Part shown: positions 19,690 to 27,625 of the stretch, one piece after another
Position numbering within the stretch: the stretch's first letter is position 1
How the letters are laid out: every line of letters begins with the position of its first letter
NCBI GenBank assembly: GCA_016098155.1
Contig: JAAAJB010000365.1
Location: 1-35,741, forward strand
DNA length: 35,741 nt
Origin: Actinomortierella ambigua
Taxonomy: Eukaryota > Mortierellomycota > Mortierellomycetes > Mortierellales > Mortierellaceae
Direction of reading: 5' to 3'
The notes under the pieces: model-generated
What the model was told of the DNA's origin: nothing
Databases searched by the model: none
Seen by the model: only the letters and a program-made list of their open reading frames with translations
Translations under genes and position numbers: made by a program

Positions 19690-20161
19690 CTCGCTCGAAC
19701 CATCAGTGCACTGATCGACGCGCGATCAGATCACCTCTACCGCACTCTCTTCAGCGACACTCTTTCGAAGGACTCTGTAAATGTATGCCAGTGAAAGTTG
19801 GAGAGTAGATGAAACCCGCCGTCATCGTCCACGGTTACAGTTGAATGATGTCGACTGGCCTGGACGTAAGCTATCATGCAGTTGTTGCTGTCCTTATCTT
19901 TAACAGTGGCAGGACCAGTTCTGGCGTCGTCCTCGATAGCCTCAGCATCGTGAACGGTACTCAGGTGCGAGAGCGCATGTCCCAGTCTGATGACCGATCA
20001 TTGGAGTGTCTAACGCCGTCGTCGCCCTCGTTGTCGATGGTGTTGTCCTCGGCATTGGTGACGGAAAGAGCACTCGCGCGAGTGATGTCGAGGCTGAAAA
20101 ATGGCAGGCACGTTCCTTGCATTTGGTGGATGAACTGCCTCTGACACTCTCGCTCTCCTGA
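19690..20161 (+). pseudogene. Coding-like remnants, possible dsRNA-binding-domain tail
   Basis: Two stretches look coding but do not assemble into a gene. One at 19690-19795 reads YLARTISALIDARSDHLYRT then LFSDTLSKDSV. One at about 19999-20161 reads SNAVVALVVDGVVLGIGDGK then STRASDVEAEKWQA and ends at TGA. The second has the VDGxxxGxGxGxS...AE pattern of the end of a double-stranded RNA-binding domain, but the evidence is one short motif. Between them are stops and splice-like sites (donor GTAAGC at 19866, acceptor TTTAACAG at 19908). This is a relic or an undetected spliced gene. Confidence 0.25.
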
Positions 20162-20871
20162 CTTTCATCTATCTCGGCATGCTTCAGCATATCGAGAATG
20201 CTTCCCCTAGGGGCATTGCATGAGTCGGATATCAATGCAGCGACAAATAAAATGATATTGCGATATTCTTCTTCCTGCCCATTGGTTCATTGTTGGTAGC
20301 AAGCTTATATGCAAGGGAAGTCACCTAAATAATGCAAAAAAAAATGGTGAGAGCTAGAGCGTGTACAAGAAGACTATTACTCAGATTTTCGATGCATCCA
20401 ACACAGCTGGCCCTATGTATCACTATCGTCGCCTTCAATCGGACTGAAATGTGAGGGTAAGAGTGCAGAACACCATCCACAATGCAGTGCGTGGTTTCTA
20501 TTGCCGCACTGTGTTACCTTCAGCTGGCGCACATTGTGATTGATGGTAGAGTAGAGTTAACAAACTATGGCCGTCATCTATGTCGAAGAAGGAGTGTTTG
20601 AGAGTATCGATAAAGGACTGGCCTCGTATGGATGATCGCGGAATGATAGCACTCTCCGTTTGGGCCAGCTCGAAGGAGAAAAAAGACAGAGAGAGCGGAC
20701 AAAAAAAAAGAATGTAGGGTCGGATCCTAAAAGATAAAAGAGAGAACACGGCTAGTTAAAAGACGGGCTGCAGTCGTATTCTCCATTACCTTGTTCTCCC
20801 ACGGTTACCTGGCATGAATGCAGTGTAGGCTCTAAGGCGGGTGGGAAGAGATTGAAAAAAAAAAAAAAAAA

Positions 20872-20916
<45 letters not shown>

Positions 20917-21428
20917 ATCACTATCAGAGAGAAAGGCACAGTGCAACACACGGAAAGAGAGACCATCCAAAAATAGTGTACCCTCAATTGACGTACTAAA
21001 AGGGGTAATTGCATGAGTGAGTGTGGGGCTGAATGTTAAAAAGAGAAAGGAGGGCAGACACTAATGGACAGCTGGACACGTAGGCGATACTTGTAGTCTC
21101 CAAGGAGAAAGTGGGCGAGAAAAAAAAACATGGGTGAGCATCCTCACATGTGCGCCGGCGGAGTCGAGCGTTACGAGAGGGAAGAGAGGGAAGAGAGGGA
21201 AAGGAGGGTGGAGGGGAGCTGAGGTGTACTGATGGGAAAGGAGGGCAGAAGCGAACCCGAGGTGTTCTGATGGGAAAGAAGGGTGAAAGTGTACCGATGC
21301 TTGAGTTGTACTGATGAACGTGTCGGGAATGAAGAAATGTCTCTCGCAAGAGCATGCTCTCTATACCTCATCCGCGCGCCCTGTGAACTTTTTACTTTTT
21401 GACTATGTAAAGGTGGGGGGGGGAGAGT
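20162..21428. other. Gene-free stretch with compound microsatellite
   Basis: About 1.3 kb with no supported gene. It contains a compound microsatellite at 20855-20915. Near 21180-21290 there are short direct repeats of GGGAAGAGA and of a GTACTGATGGGAAAG-type unit (three imperfect copies at about 21226, 21264 and 21295). Confidence 0.5.
20855..20915. repeat. Compound microsatellite A26-(GA)13-G10
   Basis: A run of 26 A, then 13 GA units, then about 10 G. It is all purine on the plus strand. Confidence 0.92.
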
Positions 21429-21624
21429 TCATCCCGATTTCTTCGGGCGACCTCTGACCTTCTTGGGTCGGCAGAGCTTTCGGCTGCGCCTTGGTTTCTG
21501 CAAGTGGGTGCTTCCTCAGCGCCCGCATGCCCTTACTGTTCTCACTGCCTGACGCTGTAGATGCGGCGTCGTCATCTGTTTGTGAGGCCCTTGGGTGAGC
21601 TTCAATGTTCAGGCCTCCAAACAC
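21429..21624 (-). pseudogene. C-terminal remnant with AT-hook
   Basis: On the minus strand the frame just before the TGA at 21431-21429 reads KPRRSRKLCRPKKVRGRPKK then SG, which contains the AT-hook core RGRPKK found in DNA-binding proteins. It lies behind an acceptor-like ACTTGCAG. Upstream sequence in another frame (SQTDDDAASTASGSENS) also looks coding. No start and no conserved domain are visible, so this is either the last exon of a lost gene or a frameshifted relic. It is divergent from the family that starts at 21634. Confidence 0.35.
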
Positions 21625-21633
21625 ACAACAAAG

Positions 21634-23130
21634 ATGCAGTTCACTTCAGTGGCCTACCCGACCAGCTCGGCCCCCACCAATTTGCTCAGGTCCTTTCACG
21701 ACAGGTCTGCGCAGCTTCGGTAGCCCGTACGGTACCGATTAGCGAGAATCCTGTCCTCGACACGACTACTTCCAGCTCATATGAAGTCGTCTTCTACGAG
21801 AGCTCCCACCACCAGTCAGCACTCCAGCAGGATATAGTAGTAGCTGTTCGCCCGATCAGACCTACTGGCCCCCATAATGTCCCCATTGGGCGTGGACCAC
21901 AACGCCGACCATACAGACATTGACACGGAGCGTGTCAGCACTCCCTCGCAACACTAGATTTCAGCAACTTACGCACAGGATGATAGCGACGTCGCTTCCA
22001 ACATGTCGATCTCAGGCGACTCCCCGTCTGACGACGAGCCAGACCGGCCCACACGAGACATGTACCGCAACGCCAACCACACAGTTAGCGACACGGCGCA
22101 TGTCAGCATTCCCTCGCAACATCAGACGTCACCGAACTACGCGAACGCTGAGCCGATAAGCTCTCGTAATCAATGATCAATATCGATATGCTCGTGGAAA
22201 TGATCTCTGTCTGCCCTTGCCCCCAACAGCTACTTCATATAAAGCACTTCTTTCATCGCTTTCTATCTTTCACTGGCTCCCTACACCCACATGCGCTCTC
22301 CATTACACCCGCTCATAATCCTGGGCTCTTTTTAACTCTGTGTGGTCCTCATGTCGCGTTATTTTTAGGCGTTAAGGGCATATAGTCTACCAGCTCCTCG
22401 ACTGACCCCACCTTCAACACCGACGACCTATCAGATGAGAGCACAGATGAAGATGATGTGCCCGTGGCTCTCAACCGACTAGTCGGCCCAGGGACCCTAT
22501 CCTCCAAGCTGTCACGCGAGTCACCGTATTACAAGGGCAGCATCTGTATCTCGGACAAGCTGATGATGTACCGCCGTAAGCAGGCTAAGGACGAGTCCTT
22601 TCTACAGGACCACCAAGTGAATAATATCCTCGCCCTGAATTTTATTTCCCACGACGAGTTTCTACAAGATTTGCGGGCGACCGAGAAGAGTCGGTAGGAA
22701 TACACTCTGCAGCAGTCTGACCTGAAGCTCATCATGGATATCGCCGTGATGTGCGCAACGCAGGAGCGGGCCGAGGCCTTGAAGCAACTTTTTAAAGTGG
22801 CACACGAACACGATGCCAGCTTGTCGCCCATCATCATGACTGCCCAGAACTTGATGGCCACGACAGCTCTATGGGCCGACAAGCTTTTAATCCGGGATAA
22901 TGAGGACTCATTTACCGAGCGGTTCTGCAAACCATTTGTCAATACCTCTTTCGGAAAATTTGTTTACTTACCAGCGTATGTAGCTACTTGACGTGGCAAT
23001 AAATCTGCTGTCCTGGCATATGTCTCAAAAATCGCATGGAGTCACATATCTGAACACTGGTCTCCCAGACATCGAACGGCGGGTGATCAGGAGAATGGAG
23101 CATAGGCCTGAGGATGACGACTCTGAAGAC
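21634..23130 (+). pseudogene. Second unnamed repeated-type gene, broken by stops
   Basis: Starts MQFTSVAYPTSSAPTNLLRS at 21634 and meets TAG after about 29 codons. A long frame from about 21890 to 22172 (NADHTDIDTERVSTPSQH, stop, then acidic and Ser-rich sequence) contains another TAG. After a likely acceptor ATATAG at 22385, a well-formed exon reads DDLSDESTDEDDVPVALNRL, LVGPGTLSSKLSRESPYYKG, and ILALNFISHDEFLQDL, is cut by TAG at 22696-22698, and continues in the same frame with LIMDIAVMCATQERAEALKQ, MATTALWADKLLIRDNEDSF and TERFCKPFVNTSFGKFVYLP before the stop at 22991. The NED.F...PF pattern resembles unnamed proteins expanded in Mucoromycota, possibly nuclease-fold, but I cannot confirm this. 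Three in-frame stops make it a pseudogene. Confidence 0.6.
21893..22160 (+). repeat. Imperfect internal duplication
   Basis: A block at about 21900-21975 (AACGCCGACCATACAGACAT..CTCCCTCGCAACACTAG) recurs about 172 bases on at 22069-22145 (AACGCCAACCACACAGTTAG..TTCCCTCGCAACATCAG), in the same reading frame. The first copy has TAG where the second has CAG, so the stop probably arose by a C-to-T change. Confidence 0.7.
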
Positions 23131-23164
23131 ATTTATTATGATTGTTGGTATGTGAATTGAGTAT

Positions 23165-23450
23165 TGGCGAAGAATGAGACTGCGCAGGAGAGGACTCATC
23201 CACCTAGCGCATGCATTCCTTCATTATCATGTACACATTCTTCATGAGAAATATGAGCTTACTCTGATTGGTGCCATAAATAGAGCCGCACCGAGACTAG
23301 AATATGGGTGGACACCATCAAGCTTAGGATCGCAGCCGGGCCGTCCTGGAACGCAGGGACAAAAAAAATACGAAGCGGCGCTTCGGAATGTAGACTACCC
23401 GCGCAGGAACCCCACGAATCTCAAGGCATCAGCAACTGACATCGAGGGAT
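23165..23450 (+). pseudogene. Repeated unnamed gene family, copy C with promoter-like block (decayed)
   Basis: Starts with GGCGAAGAATGAGAC, then GCGCATGCATTC, then TGATTGGTGCCATAAATAGA (ATAAATAG at 23276-23283) and GCCGCACCGAGACTAGAAT. All of these are shared with the minus-strand copy B. It then reads VDTIKLRIAAGPSWNAGTK and, after a one-base shift in an A-run, KKYEAALRNVDYPRRNPTNL. This matches copy A (ADNIKMSFVAGPSYKTKTQR then YEATMRNI). The frameshift lies in the AAAAAAAA run at about 23361. Confidence 0.6.
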
Positions 23451-23550
23451 GCTCCTCCAGGCAAGGTATGTGTAATCAAAAGTGTGCAGCTTGATGTTGT
23501 GCACTATGGAGAGTGATACGCAAATATTATCTGTCTCTCTTCTTTTTCGA

Positions 23551-24006
23551 TGTACATGGTTTCATAGGGCGGCGCGCCAAGTTTGTTGAACGCAATCTCT
23601 TTGCAGTTTGCCGGCTCTGTCGCTTCCAGTTGGCCGAGCTCGGCAACGACGAGCCATCCAGGCTCAGTGGTCGCCAGCCGTCAGTCATCCATCTCGTCGT
23701 CGGGTGGCGCGGCAGAGTCATCTTTCATGGAGGCCTTGCGCGGCCCAAGGTTGCAGTTGTAAAGTGCAGCAAGCGTATAAGAGGGTCTTTTGGAAACGAT
23801 GCCGCCTTGTCGGGCGAGGAGACTCCCAGCCCTTCGCTGAGTCAAGTCACAGGCAACATCGACGACACATCAATATGGTGAATCTTAGCGAGAATATGAT
23901 AAATAGGGCAGTGGGCATCATGCAACAGAATAAAAAGGAGGAAAAGTTGGTTTATACGGGTAGGAATGAACACCGTCGCATGAACATCACCACGTCCACC
24001 ATTTGA
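23551..24006 (+). pseudogene. Coding-like relic, frames mixed
   Basis: All three plus frames show coding-like pieces. One is Ser/Ala-rich (SSISSSGGAAESSFMEALRG). A second has MVNLSENMINRAVGIMQQNK from an ATG at 23876 and ends at 24006. No conserved domain was recognised. The position after copy C suggests that these are further exons of the same decayed family or of an adjoining one. Confidence 0.25.
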
Positions 24007-24199
24007 CCCTGAAATACAAGGGGTGTGTATTCCGTTGGGTCGTAGGTTCAGTCTCCAGTTACCTGGACAATTCCAAGAGGTATCGATGCCAATAAATAAT
24101 CTTGTGGCCTATTGTCCGCGCCGTAACTCCTTCTTTCAACATCCAATGGCAGATTAGGTTCAGCGGCTTGTCGCTCGAGGTGCCAAGAAGGCTTGGATG

Positions 24200-24391
24200 T
24201 CATTGTTGTGCATTTATTGTGTCCATCCACTTGGCGAATGCCAGTATGGTATGCTTAAGCCGCTCTCGCAGCTGTCTCGATCGGCGCTTTCTAACCAACT
24301 CACAGTCCAGTGCCTCGAGCCACTTGAATGTTTTCTGCCACCGCCTGATCGCATTTGCTATATTCGACCCAGCATTGTGATCCCGACCCAT
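24200..24391 (-). pseudogene. Short ORF with TnpB/Fanzor-type RDxNAxxNI motif
   Basis: A 63-aa frame from ATG at 24391 to TGA at 24200. It opens MGRDHNAGSNIANAIRRWQK and continues as a basic helical tail (LVRKRRSRQLRERLKHTI). RDHNAGSNI matches the last RuvC block of IS605 TnpB and eukaryotic Fanzor nucleases, where the Asp is catalytic and the protein ends a few dozen residues later. The upstream minus strand has stops in this frame (TAA 30 bases before the ATG), and no CxxC zinc knuckle or earlier RuvC motif was found. At best it is the 3' end of a dead element. A chance match cannot be excluded because the motif is short. Confidence 0.35.
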
Positions 24392-25676
24392 TGAAAAGCC
24401 CTGTCCTTTATCCTTTTACAAGCCCGTGTGTCATGTGGTACTCCTCGGTGCGAGTAGGAGGGTGTGAGGCTGCTCCTACTGGATACACATGAGTGCAGGA
24501 TTCGCTTGGATTCTCCCTCTCCTCCCCTGGCTTCTTCCCATCCCTTTTCCAATCTAAAAAAAAGGGGGAGGGGGCTGAATAAGGACGACTTAAACCTTCG
24601 GCAATCTGTGCTCGAGTAGCCTGCAAAGTCAAAGTGGTTGGCGAAATCCCTCGTCCTCCCCGTTGTGAGGGATAGCACACCTCCCGTATATCTTTTCTTA
24701 CATAGGCTTTCTCCACAATATATAGTTGTAAAGACTTAGTTCCTCCTTCGTGTAATGTGGATGCGTGTTGGCGAGTACAACCCTCTCCGGAGGCCCGTAA
24801 AAAATCAAATGGGATAAATGCTCCTTAACTTTTTGAGGGTCCCCTGCAGCTGGTCTCGGCCTTAAGTCATCTCGGGTGCACCATTTTTATTCTCTCTTTC
24901 TTTCTTTCTTTCTCTCTTTCCTTTCATTTTTTTGACGGTGCTGCTCCTGCCATCCCTCCTCTACCATTTCATCGTCTTTTTCCATATCTGTACCCATAAG
25001 TTCGCCATATTTCCATAGTTTAACCCTTTCCTTCCAGATTGTGCGGCATCATAAATACACAATCACACTAAATAGGATCTTGTTGGCCCCACCTATGCCG
25101 GCCCAGCTCATGGTTTAAATCCCGTTTGTCATCGTCAACTCCTAAAAGAACTTTTATTTCCACACGATGTTCCACATGTGTGTGTCCTTCCTTTCCCACT
25201 CTTTCCCTTGATCCCCTTTATGCATCCCCTCTCGCCCAGCAACTAATCCTCCCTCGCTCACTATCCATCTTCTCCTTTCCTTCTGTGGCGGCAGAAGGAG
25301 AGAAAGAGGGAACATCGAAGGCTCAAAATGTGGCTGTTTGCCTTCGGAAGCCTTGACTAGCATTACATCTACCTATGAAATCAAACAGCCCTTGATAAGG
25401 GGGTGTGGAGGAAGAGAATTATGGGGGAAATGCGGCTGTAGATGCACGTAAAAAGATCAAGGAGTACGTTAGTTCACTATTGAATGGCAAGGGACTTGAA
25501 AGTTAAGGGATCAAATAAAAATAGAAGGCATTAGCCGAGCATTCAATGTTCTCTTCCCCTGTCTTGCCACACTACAGCCTTCGTTCCAAGAGCACCTCAA
25601 TTTTGCTTGGAGCCTGATCCGACGTCGAGCAGGTGTCCGCTGCCTTTTTGAGCTTGCCAGGAGGGAATCCTACATG
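24392..25676. other. Gene-free stretch
   Basis: About 1.3 kb with no supported gene. Minus-strand frames at 24408-24716 and 25154-25363 are open and begin with ATG but show no recognisable domain. Simple (TTTC)n sequence lies at 24893-24925. The last part is the promoter side of the small secreted-peptide gene. Confidence 0.4.
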
Positions 25677-25684
25677 TATAAAAG
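25677..25684 (+). promoter_or_regulatory. TATA box of the cysteine-rich peptide gene
   Basis: TATAAAAG, a consensus TATA element 90 bases before the ATG at 25774, with a C/T-rich leader between (CCTCCTCTCTTCGCTTTCG). Confidence 0.7.
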
Positions 25685-25773
25685 TGTAGCTAGTGTTCCT
25701 CCTCTCTTCGCTTTCGTCTTCCCTTCAAACTCGCTTACCTTAACTTTTGAAATTATCCCTCAACCTCTCCAGT

Positions 25774-26028
25774 ATGCTCTTTTCAAAGTATCGCCTCGCT
25801 ACGATTGGCATCTTGATTTTCTTCGTGTCCCCCGCTTTGGCTGCTCCTGGCGCGAACCCCGATCTGCCGACGAAGTCCCAAGATCCACGTGAAGGTGACA
25901 CCCCAGCATCTTCCGGTCAGGATCGCGCCTACTGTCGTCAATGCTCGTTCCCTTGCAATGCATATTGTTGCCCTGATAACGCACTCTACTGCGTTTACAG
26001 TGGCGGAAATTGCTATTGCGCGTACTAG
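25774..26028 (+). CDS. Small secreted cysteine-rich protein
   Basis: A single-exon frame of 84 aa. The first ATG in frame follows a TATA box and a pyrimidine-rich leader. Residues 1-25 form a signal peptide (basic SKYR, then LATIGILIFFVSPALA, cut probably at ALA/A). A short Pro/Asp/Ser-rich spacer (NPDLPTKSQDPREGDTPASS) follows, and the last ~32 residues hold eight cysteines in the pattern C-x2-C-x3-C-x3-CC-x6-C-x6-C-x-C, ending at CAY. Eight cysteines suggest four disulfides in a compact secreted domain. This is the layout of fungal effector-like or antimicrobial-like peptides; a specific function cannot be assigned. It is the only clearly intact gene in the decayed region and has no stop or frameshift, which suggests that it is maintained. 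Confidence 0.75.
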   Translation: MLFSKYRLATIGILIFFVSPALAAPGANPDLPTKSQDPREGDTPASSGQDRAYCRQCSFPCNAYCCPDNALYCVYSGGNCYCAY

Positions 26029-26587
26029 GATGGCCTCACATAGTCTATTACTTATCTTGCAGTTATTTATGCAGCGTTCTCGAATTATGAGACAGCGCTA
26101 GGACGCGTTACTTTCATTTAACATTTCAAAGGAGATATGATAATAAACAAATAACTGCCAAACTAAAGAAACAAACCGATAGAGGCGCCGATTTATGACC
26201 CTTATCATCGACTTGAGCGAAATAAAAATGAGGAGGTGGCGGGTTGGATATCACAGGCTGGCTCCTTCGGACAATATACTTTTCTTTCATCTGTACATGG
26301 AGTTCGCAGAACACAAAGGCTTCGAAACAATCGAGGAAGAGATTTCCATGGCTCGCTTGACAATGGGCTACCTAGCAAGTGGGATACTCACTTCGTTCGA
26401 TTCTCTTGACATTCTAAGCCAAGTTCCTTCGTTGCCCATTTTCGCTCGAGCCATTAGTTTTCATTTCTTGTTCATTGCAGTCGAAACCAAATTCTTCACT
26501 ATTGACCCTCACTCATGTCTACAGAAAAAAGTATGATTATCGTGGTACTTTTTTTCAGACAAATCCATACAGTCGCCAACCAATCGC
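26029..26587. other. Intergenic stretch with one weak ORF
   Basis: Contains a 113-codon plus-strand frame (26195-26536) that starts with ATG. No signal peptide, domain or flanking promoter was recognised, so it is kept only as a possible hypothetical gene. The first 100 bases are the A/T-rich 3' flank of the peptide gene. Confidence 0.3.
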
Positions 26588-27301
26588 TCATGTAGCTCGC
26601 CTAGATACCTTTCGTGGGTCGGGACGCTGAGACAAGTCCACACAGTCAAGTACCCATCTCCTACGTTGCTTAGGTGCCTTCCTCGTGGCTGGTGGGCCGT
26701 CCTTGTTAGGTGCCTTTCTGGATTTCTCTTTGTTGATCCCACGGTGGATGACTGGAATTTTGTCGAGGCGGCAACTCTTGGCACGAGACGGCTTGGGTTG
26801 TTCGACCAGCGTGCTCAGCCCTGGGGAGCATGCTCGTTCAATCTCAATCCGACCTCCGACAGCTTTGTTGAGCCAGGCCATGGCTTGGACAGGGTCCCGC
26901 TCGACGCCAACGCCATCTCGATACATGGAATGGAGCTTGAACTGCGAGACCACGTTTCCTTGTTCGGCCTTCAAGCGTGTTGTGCGAAAATCTATGGGCT
27001 CTCTTGTGGCCTTGCAGCCGGCCTCGGTGGTGTCCCCGCCTAGACGTGCCTCCGCGAGCAACCCCTGAGCAAGGAGATGGCCTCGGTTCGCCGCCATCGT
27101 CAAGAACAAGATTGCGATTTTCCTGTCGGTTGGAGTGCCAAGTCCTTTCAGACTCATCTCGCTGGCAAGAATCTGGGCTACAGGGTCTTGTTTGATGGAT
27201 TCCATGGAGAATACTTCGTGTGCCAGGAGAAAGTAAAAGCGTCTAGAGTCGTTATCCACCTCACGACAAGCCCTGTCATAGTCCGAAAAGCCGAGCTGCA
27301 T
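26588..27301 (-). CDS. Sel1-like repeat protein, possibly truncated
   Basis: A 237-aa frame from ATG at 27301. Residues about 40-145 contain Sel1-like (TPR-related) repeats: EMSLKGLGTPTDRKIAILFL followed by TMAANRGHLLAQGLL, and then KLHSMYRDGVGVERDPVQAM followed by AWLNKAV, with the usual G.GV..D...A..W pattern. The C-terminal ~75 residues are basic and Pro/Lys-rich (NKEKSRKAPNKDG, RKAPKQRRRW), like a nuclear-localisation or nucleic-acid-binding tail. Sel1 repeats bind protein partners and the family is greatly expanded in Mortierella-type fungi. The ATG lies right behind the decayed copy D on the same strand, separated by shifted frames, so the visible ORF may be the 3' half of a longer gene that has lost its 5' part. 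Expression is uncertain. Confidence 0.55.
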   Translation of the reverse strand: MQLGFSDYDRACREVDNDSRRFYFLLAHEVFSMESIKQDPVAQILASEMSLKGLGTPTDRKIAILFLTMAANRGHLLAQGLLAEARLGGDTTEAGCKATREPIDFRTTRLKAEQGNVVSQFKLHSMYRDGVGVERDPVQAMAWLNKAVGGRIEIERACSPGLSTLVEQPKPSRAKSCRLDKIPVIHRGINKEKSRKAPNKDGPPATRKAPKQRRRWVLDCVDLSQRPDPRKVSRRAT

Positions 27302-27329
27302 GCGATTTGTGTGTCACCGCGCACCTTTA

Positions 27330-27625
27330 CATCGATGCGCTTCATCTAGTCGATATGCATCCCATGTTTAAAAAACTTGTTGGACTCGGAGACGGTAATC
27401 CGTCTCGTTATCTTAACACCTTGGCTTGCCAGCGTGCCCGCCTCCGGGTCCTTCGCCATGTCCTCGATTAGGGTATGAACCTCCTCGTCGCTGCACAGGG
27501 TCGAATCAAAGTGGCCCACAAAAGTCTGAGGCCCCTCATTATTCCACCACATGGCCGAAATTGCCCAGATAAATATATATTGCTGGTATGCTTACGAGCA
27601 AGTGAAATAGTGGTTCGGGAATAAA
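27330..27625 (-). pseudogene. Repeated unnamed gene family, copy D (decayed)
   Basis: On the minus strand it reads IPEPLFHLLV, WAISAMWWNNE, FVGHFDSTLCSDEEVHTLIE, DMAKDPEAGTLASQGVKITR and RITVSESNKFFKHGMHID, then TAG (27348-27346). It matches copy A (SWAISAMW, CSDVEVHT, VKMTERVTVSES, KFYKHEMHVDQVERV) over about 280 bases, inverted and 8.6 kb away. Copy D keeps one open frame through most of this block and gives the clearest view of the family's sequence; homology stops just before the Sel1 ORF. Confidence 0.6.
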
